A stretch of 10,116 nucleotides of DNA from positions 1 through 10,116 of the forward strand of contig JABHUV010000238.1 in assembly GCA_018658605.1 (NCBI GenBank), in the 5' to 3' direction. The notes below the pieces were generated by a model. That model saw only the letters and a program-made list of their open reading frames with translations. It searched no databases and was not told where the DNA came from. Both the position numbers and the translations under genes were made by a program. Below, in pieces: positions 1 through 6,112 of this stretch; the first letter of the stretch is position 1, and every line of letters starts with the position of its first letter. Origin of the DNA: Planctomycetaceae bacterium. GTDB taxonomy: Bacteria; Planctomycetota; Planctomycetia; Pirellulales; Pirellulaceae.

Positions 1-10
1 ATTGGTTAGC

Positions 11-16
11 TAAAAT
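11..16 (+). promoter_or_regulatory. possible -10 box for tRNA-Leu
   Basis: The hexamer TAAAAT matches the sigma-70 -10 consensus at five of six positions. It would place the transcription start near position 23, about 11 bases before the mature tRNA. The -35 box would lie to the left of the window, so the call rests on one hexamer and its position. Confidence 0.3.
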
Positions 17-33
17 CAAAGGATTGATAGGAA

Positions 34-117
<84 letters not shown>

Positions 118-122
118 CTTAC

Positions 123-159
123 AACGGTTGTTACTCTAGCGAGTTTCAGCCGTTTTTTT
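123..159 (+). terminator. intrinsic terminator of tRNA-Leu
   Basis: The arms AACGGTTG (123-130) and CAGCCGTT (147-154) form an 8 bp stem with one G-U pair. A symmetrical TT/TT internal loop follows, then a second stem ACTC/GAGT closing the tetraloop TAGC. A run of seven T (153-159) follows directly. It starts six bases after the tRNA ends. Read on the other strand, the hairpin has no T run after it, so it should act only on + strand transcription and would not obviously stop the convergent DUF1552 transcript. Confidence 0.85.
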
Positions 160-173
160 GTACCTGCAAGCGG

Positions 174-1568
174 TTATCCGAGAAACTGTTGGATCGGGCC
201 TTGCTGTTGAATCGTCAATCCGACATCCAACGCACCATAATGATCGATGTTGTTGCCATGCCCATTCAGTAGAGTGGTGTACCAGTTTCCGAGTGTTTTG
301 TGGCCCGGTTTTCCGTAGCTGGGCAGGCGAATGTAACGGCGACTGATGTCCAAAGAAGCATTATCACCGGCCAGCACGATAAACGGCCACTCGGTGCCCT
401 TGCTGTGATGCGTTTCTCCATTGTCTGAGAAGTAAAACAACATCGTGTTGTCAAACATCGACCCGCCCGCTTCGGGTACGCTCTTTAGACGCGTGACGAT
501 CCGATCTATCAGCGTCATGTGTTGCCGGCGAACCTTTTCCCGAATCTCACTGGCTTCGAAGCCGCCGATTGATTTGTTGTGCCCGACGTCATGCAGGTTA
601 ATATTCTCGCCTTCAAGATCGGAAAGACCGGTGTAGCGAGTGCCTAATTCATCGACGGTGAACGTGACGACATTAGTCATTCCGGAGATTAGCGTTGAGA
701 GCAGAACTTCCGTCAATCCAAACTGGCGATTAATTGTAGTAAGATCCTCGGCCAGATACTTTTCGTCAAGCTGCGGAACGTGTTTGCGAATCACGTCGCT
801 CATGGCATCGACTTGGTGGTTGCGTCCGCGAATATTCTGAATCGCAGTAGCATAGTTCGCAACCTTTGTACGTTCGACTCCATTGAGTTGTTCGGCAAGG
901 TCGGTTTCATTGGCGGCCAGGAACTGCAGTATTCTCCGTTCGAGTTCGTAGCGGGTTTGCTGTGTTTCGTTAGCGGATACCGACTTGAACAGTTCCTGTA
1001 AGGCAACCTTTGGCGAGCCAAAGGCGTAGTTAGGCTGTTGTGCACCACGGGCCGAAAATCCCTTTTCGATGCCGTTAATGTTACCTCGCGCGTTGCCACC
1101 GCCGTTTGGAAAACAGGCTAGTTCAATATGCTCAAACGGCGACGGAAAGAGCTTCGCCAGCTCAAAATCGACCGTTGCCCACTTAATGGAACTAAGCCGT
1201 TCGTTGGCTTTAAACGCGCCCAGAGACGAACACCATGTGTGATGGCCTGTCGTGCACATTTTGCCAGACAGTCCCTGCAGGATGGTCATGTTGTTTGTGT
1301 GTGCGGCGATGGGGCTCATCCATTGCGGCAGATCGTGATCGTCGAGGTCAGCGGAGAAAGCTCCCTTCTCATTTTCGGTTTCTAGCTGTTCTTTATTTAA
1401 CGTCGGTGGAATTAATGAATTCGGTAGCAGTCCGTTTCCTTTGTGGATAAAGATGAAACGCATCGGCGGTTTGCCTGTCGTCGAGTCGGCAAGTAACCCT
1501 GGAGCGGTAAGGCTCATGGCGGCAGTCCCAGCCAAAGTATGTGAGAGGAATTCGCGGCGACTTTTCAT
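174..1568 (-). CDS. DUF1552 family protein, Tat-exported
   Basis: The product has 464 residues, starting at ATG (1566-1568) and ending in TAA. The N-terminus has a twin-arginine motif, SRREFL (residues 3-8), then a hydrophobic stretch and a likely cleavage site near LLADS (25-29). This predicts export of a folded protein, probably carrying a cofactor or metal. The body resembles DUF1552, which I believe is related to DUF1501 and the alkaline phosphatase/sulfatase superfamily. Supporting segments are TILQGLSGKM (95-104), the His-rich GHHTW (108-112), FSDNGETHH (380-388) and the C-terminal HKTLGNWYTTLLNGHG (423-438). The Asp, His and Glu residues there could bind metal, but that is inference. 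I see no good Shine-Dalgarno sequence. The gene lies 91 bp after the DUF1592 gene on the same strand, so translation from a shared transcript is likely. The enzymatic activity of the family is unknown to me. Confidence 0.92.
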   Translation of the reverse strand: MKSRREFLSHTLAGTAAMSLTAPGLLADSTTGKPPMRFIFIHKGNGLLPNSLIPPTLNKEQLETENEKGAFSADLDDHDLPQWMSPIAAHTNNMTILQGLSGKMCTTGHHTWCSSLGAFKANERLSSIKWATVDFELAKLFPSPFEHIELACFPNGGGNARGNINGIEKGFSARGAQQPNYAFGSPKVALQELFKSVSANETQQTRYELERRILQFLAANETDLAEQLNGVERTKVANYATAIQNIRGRNHQVDAMSDVIRKHVPQLDEKYLAEDLTTINRQFGLTEVLLSTLISGMTNVVTFTVDELGTRYTGLSDLEGENINLHDVGHNKSIGGFEASEIREKVRRQHMTLIDRIVTRLKSVPEAGGSMFDNTMLFYFSDNGETHHSKGTEWPFIVLAGDNASLDISRRYIRLPSYGKPGHKTLGNWYTTLLNGHGNNIDHYGALDVGLTIQQQGPIQQFLG

Positions 1569-1622
1569 GGTTTGTTCTTATCTATTTGCTGGTGGACTGG
1601 ACTTGGAGTGTTTGTTTCTACA

Positions 1623-1666
1623 ATCTTAGCATGATGTTCTACGTCGTGCAAAAAACTCGCTAAGAT
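1623..1666 (-). repeat. 8 bp inverted repeat at the cistron junction
   Basis: ATCTTAGC (1623-1630) and GCTAAGAT (1659-1666) are perfect inverted copies separated by 28 bases. The right arm contains the stop codon of the DUF1592 gene. A T6 run lies inside the loop on the - strand rather than after the stem. It is therefore not an intrinsic terminator, but it could fold in the intercistronic mRNA. The arms are short and this could be chance. Confidence 0.3.
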
Positions 1667-4224
1667 CGATCTTTTCGGTACATAAACGAATCGGAAGTTA
1701 GTAGCGACACGACAACCGCTTGGAAGCTTCCGCCGCTATTTGTATACGCATTGTCTGCATCGATTAATGTTTGGGAATCTGACAGCATTTCGTTGCGTCC
1801 CATGAAATAGCGAAAAGCATGCCGCACAATGGATTGTCGCACGCGTGTCGATTGGGCGAGTCGGTTGATCAGGTCGAAAGCATCAACAACATTACCATCC
1901 AGCGTAGGGTCGCCCGTGCCGCTCAAGTGACCGCTGGCGTTGACCGGTTTTGTTTTATAGACGTTCGCCGTATTTTTTCTCGTCGTTGATTGGATGATGT
2001 TGTCGGGATGTTCAAGGCTCTCCCGTGTGCGGTACCTACCGAAGTCGTCAAATACCTCAAAGGTCAGTCCCAGCGGGTTCATGTATTGATGGCATTTCCA
2101 GCATTCCTGCTTACCCGTCACGGAATCAAGCCTTTCCCGTAGCGTGCGGTGATGGTCTTCGGGAATCTGTGCGTCGACGGTAATGGGAACGTCAGGTACT
2201 CGCCCCGCCAATAACTTTTCCTGTATCCAGCGGCCACGACGAACGGGATCCGTTTCAGTGTTCAGTGAATGAGCCAACAGCCACGCTGGGTGCGTGAGTA
2301 ATCCTTTGCGATGAGGAATCTTAAACGGCTGAACAATCGGGTAGTCCCAAGTTTCTTTATTGCCGTACTCGCCGCGTGACCAACGCCCTTGGTAATGTAG
2401 CGGGCCAGCGCCAGCCAAAGGCGGAAGACTGTAAATCTCGGAATATCTAAATTTCTGGCCACCGTGAAAAAACCAGGGAAAAGTAACTGGATTTAGGTTC
2501 TTGCCAAACGTGTGTTCAAAGAACAGCATATATCGTCCGAAGTCGCGGATGTGGTTCCGCCGGTGTTTTTCTTCGAGATCGTTAATTTTAATCTGTGCGA
2601 AAAGGTCTTTGTGTTTCTCGAAATTATCCAACAGAGCTTGTTCGGTATTGTCGCGCCAGTCAGTGTCTTTGAGTCCTTCATACGCTCGACGCCAGCCGTC
2701 GACGATCTGCTGGCCTTGTTCATTGCTGCGAGTATGCAAAACAAAGTTCAGATCGGTTGTCAGCAATTGCTTAAAGACATCTTGGTCTTGAGTCAGGATG
2801 TAGTCAACGAGTCGATCTGCTTCGTTCGTTACCGAACCGGCTGTCCCCGTGTAGCCGCGATCGGCATTGTCGAAAAACCCGCCGCTGCGCATCACGTCTT
2901 TAAATAATTTTACGCTTGCGGGATACCCAAAGAATTCGCGAAAGAAGCGGGTGATCTTCGGATGAGTCACCTTATGTGATCGTAAATGAATGCCATTGAG
3001 TGTTGGATCGATCTCATCATAGAAAGTTCTCTTGTCGTTGAGCAAACGTGTGACTTCACGACGATAGTCATCTTTCGTTATCAGTTGGCCTACGCGGACA
3101 GCTTTTACCAACTCCTCGTCCGGCACTCGATCCGAAACCGCATAGGCAATCGCATAGCTAGCTTCGCGGGGAGATAACTTTTGTCTACCGTGTGCATCCA
3201 GCTCGCCCGCTCCAAATTCCTGACGATATAGAAACTCGGATTGCAGCAGAACGCTGACCAACATTTGCCGCAAGCCGTCTTCGTTGCCAGCAAGTTCGAT
3301 TGCTCCACGGAATAGCAGCATGTATTTGTCCAATTCTTCTGGCATCGCATCTCGTTGGAGGACGCAATCGAACTGCCCATGGATGGCCGCAATTAACTGC
3401 TCGTCAATTGGTGTGGATAGATGTGTGGCGATTTTGACAAATGCTTCCGGCGAAGTTGGTGGAACCCAGCGATCCTTCTCGTTGGCAAACTTGATACTAT
3501 TGCGATCTACTCCTTGATGGGTGGCCGCAAGAACCTGTTTGTCAGCAATCCACTGTGCGTTGTTTAGCATCACGAGTAGATGGCCACCATCCAATGCTGT
3601 CGTATCGTAGTAGCGAACTCCAGAATGTTCCGGAAGAACGATCGGGTTTGTAACACCATAAAACGAACGTTGCCGCGCATTTCCTGTGAGTTTAAAGACT
3701 GCATTAACGCGCTCATGAAAAATCTGTGGACTCACCAGCCAGCGTCGAGCTGGCGTGAATGCTCTGTCCGTGATCGAGCCGTCAAACAACTGCTCGTGGT
3801 CCACGTAGTTGCCGAAAGACGGCTGCCGTAGCTTCTCATCCAGCGTTGATGCGTTATGACTGCGTAGTTCACTGCGAAGCCATCCTGAGAGTAAGTCATG
3901 TTCTTCACGGGCTGGTTGTTCAGCATCCTCGGGCGGCATCAAGCCAAAGAAAATCTGGTCTTGTGACCTGTTAAGCAGATCCAGTTTCGCGTCCAACTTC
4001 AAACTCGCGAAGTTATCAAATCGCACACTTCCTTCCGCTGAATCACCGTCATGGCAATCCATACAGCGGGACTTCATGATCGCCTGAATGTTCTCAGGGA
4101 TCACTACAGGTGCCACTTCTTGCTCCGAGTGCAACGACGGTAACATAACCAAACAGACAACGATCGTTAGCATGATTGGTGCGAGGACGAAATTTGGAGA
4201 TCTGGACGAACGATCGTTTATCAA
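1660..4224 (-). CDS. di-haem planctomycete DUF1587/1592/1588/1585 protein
   Basis: The product has 854 residues. An N-terminal export signal has a short Arg-containing n-region and a hydrophobic core (about residues 12-31). A planctomycete cytochrome c domain follows, with haem motif CMDCH (54-58). DUF1587-like sequence covers roughly 160-235. A DUF1595/DUF1592 region (about 260-500) includes LLQSEFLYRQEFG (326-338) and an acidic VPDEEL (367-372). The DUF1588 region (about 600-740) has GLLTHPAWLLAHS and a second haem motif, CWKCH (708-712), followed by MNPLG. The DUF1585 region (about 780-852) includes RHAFRYFMGRNE (801-812). Length and domain order match the family. The start is TTG (4222-4224), chosen because AGGAG lies six bases upstream; the next in-frame ATG (residue 18) would remove half of the signal. 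It is probably a periplasmic electron-transfer or oxidoreductase partner of the DUF1552 protein encoded next. The substrate is unknown. Confidence 0.94.
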   Translation of the reverse strand: MINDRSSRSPNFVLAPIMLTIVVCLVMLPSLHSEQEVAPVVIPENIQAIMKSRCMDCHDGDSAEGSVRFDNFASLKLDAKLDLLNRSQDQIFFGLMPPEDAEQPAREEHDLLSGWLRSELRSHNASTLDEKLRQPSFGNYVDHEQLFDGSITDRAFTPARRWLVSPQIFHERVNAVFKLTGNARQRSFYGVTNPIVLPEHSGVRYYDTTALDGGHLLVMLNNAQWIADKQVLAATHQGVDRNSIKFANEKDRWVPPTSPEAFVKIATHLSTPIDEQLIAAIHGQFDCVLQRDAMPEELDKYMLLFRGAIELAGNEDGLRQMLVSVLLQSEFLYRQEFGAGELDAHGRQKLSPREASYAIAYAVSDRVPDEELVKAVRVGQLITKDDYRREVTRLLNDKRTFYDEIDPTLNGIHLRSHKVTHPKITRFFREFFGYPASVKLFKDVMRSGGFFDNADRGYTGTAGSVTNEADRLVDYILTQDQDVFKQLLTTDLNFVLHTRSNEQGQQIVDGWRRAYEGLKDTDWRDNTEQALLDNFEKHKDLFAQIKINDLEEKHRRNHIRDFGRYMLFFEHTFGKNLNPVTFPWFFHGGQKFRYSEIYSLPPLAGAGPLHYQGRWSRGEYGNKETWDYPIVQPFKIPHRKGLLTHPAWLLAHSLNTETDPVRRGRWIQEKLLAGRVPDVPITVDAQIPEDHHRTLRERLDSVTGKQECWKCHQYMNPLGLTFEVFDDFGRYRTRESLEHPDNIIQSTTRKNTANVYKTKPVNASGHLSGTGDPTLDGNVVDAFDLINRLAQSTRVRQSIVRHAFRYFMGRNEMLSDSQTLIDADNAYTNSGGSFQAVVVSLLTSDSFMYRKDRS

Positions 4225-4230
4225 GTTAAT

Positions 4231-4235
4231 CTCCT
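4231..4235 (-). promoter_or_regulatory. Shine-Dalgarno site that fixes a TTG start
   Basis: On the - strand AGGAG is followed by the six-base spacer ATTAAC and then TTG. This is the clearest ribosome binding site in the window and decides the start of the DUF1592 gene. The other complete genes start with ATG and show no comparable site. Confidence 0.75.
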
Positions 4236-4258
4236 AGGTTCCATGGGACTACGTCACA

Positions 4259-4283
4259 GGTCTGCCGCAACTTAGGCAAGACC
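4259..4283 (-). other. possible mRNA leader hairpin before the DUF1592 gene
   Basis: GGTCT/AGACC (4259-4263, 4279-4283) and GCC/GGC (4264-4266, 4275-4277) form an 8 bp stem with a single-base bulge at 4278 and an eight-base loop. It ends about 35 bases upstream of the TTG start. It could modulate translation, but nothing ties it to a known riboswitch. Confidence 0.3.
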
Positions 4284-4441
4284 GTCATTGTCGATTTCGT
4301 GACGCCGCACCCCGCCTGCTTCATTCATAAATCGCGGACTGCGACACGTTCCCGCCGTTGTTTTCCACTATGATTTTACCAGATGTTGTCTCTGGCTTGT
4401 ATAGAACTTCGTTTGCCGCCGTCCCGATAAATATCAAGAAT

Positions 4442-4468
4442 GAACCTAATTAGACCTATCGAGACCTA
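4442..4468 (-). promoter_or_regulatory. three direct repeats with 10 bp period, possible operator
   Basis: On the - strand, TAGGTCT (4468-4462), TAGGTCT (4458-4452) and TAGGTTC (4448-4442) are separated by exactly three bases, giving a 10 bp period. All three would face the same side of the helix, as in direct-repeat sites bound by OmpR/PhoB-type regulators. They lie 218-244 bp before the DUF1592 start. No regulator is encoded in the window, so the role is inferred from spacing alone. Confidence 0.45.
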
Positions 4469-4486
4469 AAACTACGTCGGTAGTTT
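4469..4486 (-). other. 7 bp hairpin with tetraloop, weak terminator candidate
   Basis: AAACTAC and GTAGTTT form a perfect 7 bp stem around a four-base loop. On the - strand it is followed by only a short T tract before the direct repeats begin. It lies about 74 bases after the barrel gene's stop, so it could end that transcript weakly or belong to the adjacent operator. The stem has only two G-C pairs, so it is not a convincing terminator. Confidence 0.25.
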
Positions 4487-4559
4487 CCATGTCGTCAGAT
4501 GATCACACAAACAGGTCGTCGTAGCGCAACAGGAGAGGCTGGTTGCCGTTTGACGTCGT

Positions 4560-5903
4560 CTAGAATTCGTGGATGATGTCGAAGCTCAGCGTGATCTGGC
4601 TGTCTTTGCTGAAATCAACAAACGGCCGCTGCGCTCCGTTGACAATCGTGTCGGACCAATCCCAACGCAACTCGGGTCGAATTAAGAATCCTTTGGCAGC
4701 GTGAATATTAGCGCCTAACGTGATGTTCACGTACTGTCCGCCTTCATAAGAATTTTGAATCGGCACGCCCATAATACGTGAATTGCTTTCGTCGTAAAAC
4801 CATTCCACTCGTAAACCCGCATCGATCTTCTCGTTGATGTTGTAGATGAAGTAATTGGCAAGTCCATACCACTTGGCCGGCTTGAGCACACCCGCCGAGA
4901 CGTTGCTTAAACCATTCTCCGCAATGCCGAACGTCGCTTGGGCACCGTATCCGTAGCGGTCCGAGATTTTCTTCTCTAGTTGTAAGGTCATGATCGTTAA
5001 TCGATCGGATGTTATTGTGTCGTCGCCCGCATGGATGTTGAAATTTAAATGCCCGTATTCGGTGCTCTGTTGTACACCGGCAAGTAACGAAAGCTGATTG
5101 TTGTCGTCCGTTAAATTATCCCAGCCACGTGTCAGTCCGAATTGGAATGAACTCGCAGCGTCAAGTTGTTTCGATATAATTAAGCCAGTGTGAGTGCGGG
5201 GTGTGCCAAATAACATTGCTAGTGAATGCGAAGAGAAGAAGTTAGCGGATGACATCACCGATTCACCACTCAACGGTGAGTAGAAATGTCCCGCTTTGAT
5301 TCCTAAGCCGCCGGCAATAGGTGTATCTGCGTCAATGTAGAATTGAGGCATCGCAAGTCCATATAACGCAGCGGATCCGGCTGCGTTGATTCGCGGTCCG
5401 TTACTGCTGTTCCAATGAGGAGTGCCGTCGCGATTGGTCTCCAATCCTTGGGCCATCGTGAAAAAATAGTCCGACCCGTAAAGGATGTCTAAACGCGCAG
5501 TGGCACTCCAGTCTTCTTTCTGAGGTGCCAGATCCGCTTCCGCGATTAGATACAGCTGGTTCATCAAGTATTTGTTGGCTTGGTCGTTGAAGCCAGTGGG
5601 TAAATTCGATCCGTTCACCGGATCGCTAGGGTTTCCTGTATAACCATGAGTTACCCATCCACTAAAGGAAATACCACTGTTTTCAATGGTTCGACTAGCG
5701 CGGTTGCTGTAACTCTCTATATTGCGCAAATGTTGTAGCGCAGAGTCTTGGAACGTAACGAGTTGGCTCTCAGCCGAGGGCGTTTGCGGGTAAGGTGATG
5801 ATGTGAATTGCTGAGGGTTTCCAGGCTGGCTATATTGCGCTGCAACACTAGAACAAGTGAACGCGATGGCACACCACACTAGCGTGGTTTTAAGTTTGAA
5901 CAT
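4560..5903 (-). CDS. outer-membrane beta-barrel protein, BBP2/OmpL-like
   Basis: The product has 447 residues, from ATG (5901-5903) to TAG. A Sec signal peptide has KLK in the n-region, a hydrophobic core (8-20) and a VAA cleavage site before Q23. A short polar segment (23-75) follows, then alternating polar/hydrophobic strands from about 77 to the end. Segments typical of planctomycete BBP2 proteins include GWVTHGYTGNPSDP (82-95), NQLYLIAEADLAP (115-127), LDILYGSDYFF (138-148) and IRPELRWDWSD (408-418). The chain ends in DIIHEF, and the terminal Phe fits the beta-signal read by the BAM complex. It probably forms a channel or structural barrel in the outer membrane, with unknown cargo. The only cysteines are in the signal peptide. 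No good Shine-Dalgarno sequence is visible. It is flanked by gaps of 209 and 335 bp, so it is likely monocistronic. Confidence 0.88.
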   Translation of the reverse strand: MFKLKTTLVWCAIAFTCSSVAAQYSQPGNPQQFTSSPYPQTPSAESQLVTFQDSALQHLRNIESYSNRASRTIENSGISFSGWVTHGYTGNPSDPVNGSNLPTGFNDQANKYLMNQLYLIAEADLAPQKEDWSATARLDILYGSDYFFTMAQGLETNRDGTPHWNSSNGPRINAAGSAALYGLAMPQFYIDADTPIAGGLGIKAGHFYSPLSGESVMSSANFFSSHSLAMLFGTPRTHTGLIISKQLDAASSFQFGLTRGWDNLTDDNNQLSLLAGVQQSTEYGHLNFNIHAGDDTITSDRLTIMTLQLEKKISDRYGYGAQATFGIAENGLSNVSAGVLKPAKWYGLANYFIYNINEKIDAGLRVEWFYDESNSRIMGVPIQNSYEGGQYVNITLGANIHAAKGFLIRPELRWDWSDTIVNGAQRPFVDFSKDSQITLSFDIIHEF

Positions 5904-5944
5904 GATCGTTCGTCCGATATTCGATAAATGGCGAAAGTGAATAG

Positions 5945-5964
5945 ATCCGTATATCTATCCGTAT
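5945..5964 (-). repeat. 8 bp direct repeat in the barrel gene leader
   Basis: ATCCGTAT occurs at 5945-5952 and again at 5957-5964 on the + strand, a 12 bp period. It lies 42-61 bp upstream of the barrel start codon. It could be a protein-binding site or an RNA element, or it may be chance in a short AT-rich stretch. Confidence 0.3.
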
Positions 5965-6035
5965 CGGTACAATTGATATAAAAAGTTCAATCGTTAATAA
6001 AGAAAAATTCATCCCAGACTACCCAGGTTAACGAA

Positions 6036-6041
6036 AGTATA
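6036..6041 (-). promoter_or_regulatory. possible -10 box for the barrel gene
   Basis: The - strand hexamer TATACT matches the -10 consensus at five of six positions. It would give a start near 6029 and a leader of about 125 bases. No -35 consensus is present at normal spacing; that region is filled by a tandem repeat, which suggests dependence on an activator. Confidence 0.4.
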
Positions 6042-6044
6042 GCG

Positions 6045-6063
6045 GAATGGCCGCGAATGGCCG
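6045..6063 (-). promoter_or_regulatory. 9 bp tandem direct repeat over the -35 position
   Basis: On the - strand CGGCCATTC occurs twice (6063-6055, 6053-6045), one base apart, a 10 bp period. The repeat ends three bases before the TATACT box and so covers most of the spacer and -35 positions. This is where an activator or repressor of the barrel gene would be expected to bind. The pairing is seen; the role is inferred. Confidence 0.45.
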
Positions 6064-6080
6064 TAGTTATGATATCCGAT

Positions 6081-6107
6081 GTAGGGGCAAGCCCCCGGTG
6101 GCTACCC
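6081..6107. repeat. GC-rich imperfect palindrome, possible REP-like element
   Basis: GGGG (6084-6087) and CCCC (6092-6095) pair around CAAG. Outside this, GTA/TAC (6081-6083, 6104-6106) can also pair if eight bases (6096-6103) are left unpaired on one side. It begins six bases after the stop codon of the repeat protein. It has no T run on the - strand, so it is not a standard terminator, but it may protect or end the mRNA. The lopsided shape suggests a larger palindrome that has lost part of one arm. Confidence 0.4.
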
Positions 6108-6112
6108 GCGGT

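Larger units (their letters stand above)
4225..4559. other. 335 bp gap between barrel and DUF1592 genes
   Basis: I see no gene here. The gap holds, in transcription order on the - strand, a 7 bp AT-rich hairpin (4486-4469), three phased direct repeats (4468-4442), a possible extended -10 TGGTAAAAT (4381-4373), a bulged leader hairpin (4283-4259) and the ribosome binding site of the DUF1592 gene. TTGATA (4437-4432) resembles a -35 box but has no acceptable -10 at normal spacing. No strong terminator for the barrel gene is visible. The length and content suggest that the DUF1592/DUF1552 pair has its own regulated promoter with a long leader. Confidence 0.5.

Noticed and set aside
1662..1673. 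Palindrome AAGATCGATCTT followed on the - strand by a T6 run, as a terminator
   Set aside because: The palindrome leaves only a two-base loop with five A/T-rich pairs, lies mostly in coding sequence and is separated from the T run, so it is not a stable terminator hairpin.
4373..4381. TGGTAAAAT on the - strand as a firm promoter for the DUF1592 gene
   Set aside because: It resembles an extended -10 but has no -35 match and lies 64 bp from the phased repeats. It is kept only as a possibility in the description of the gap.
4204..5915. 12-mer GGACGAACGATC at 4204-4215 and its inverted copy at 5904-5915, near two gene starts
   Set aside because: A few 12-mer matches are expected by chance in 10 kb counting both strands. 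One copy is inside coding sequence and the orientations relative to the genes differ.
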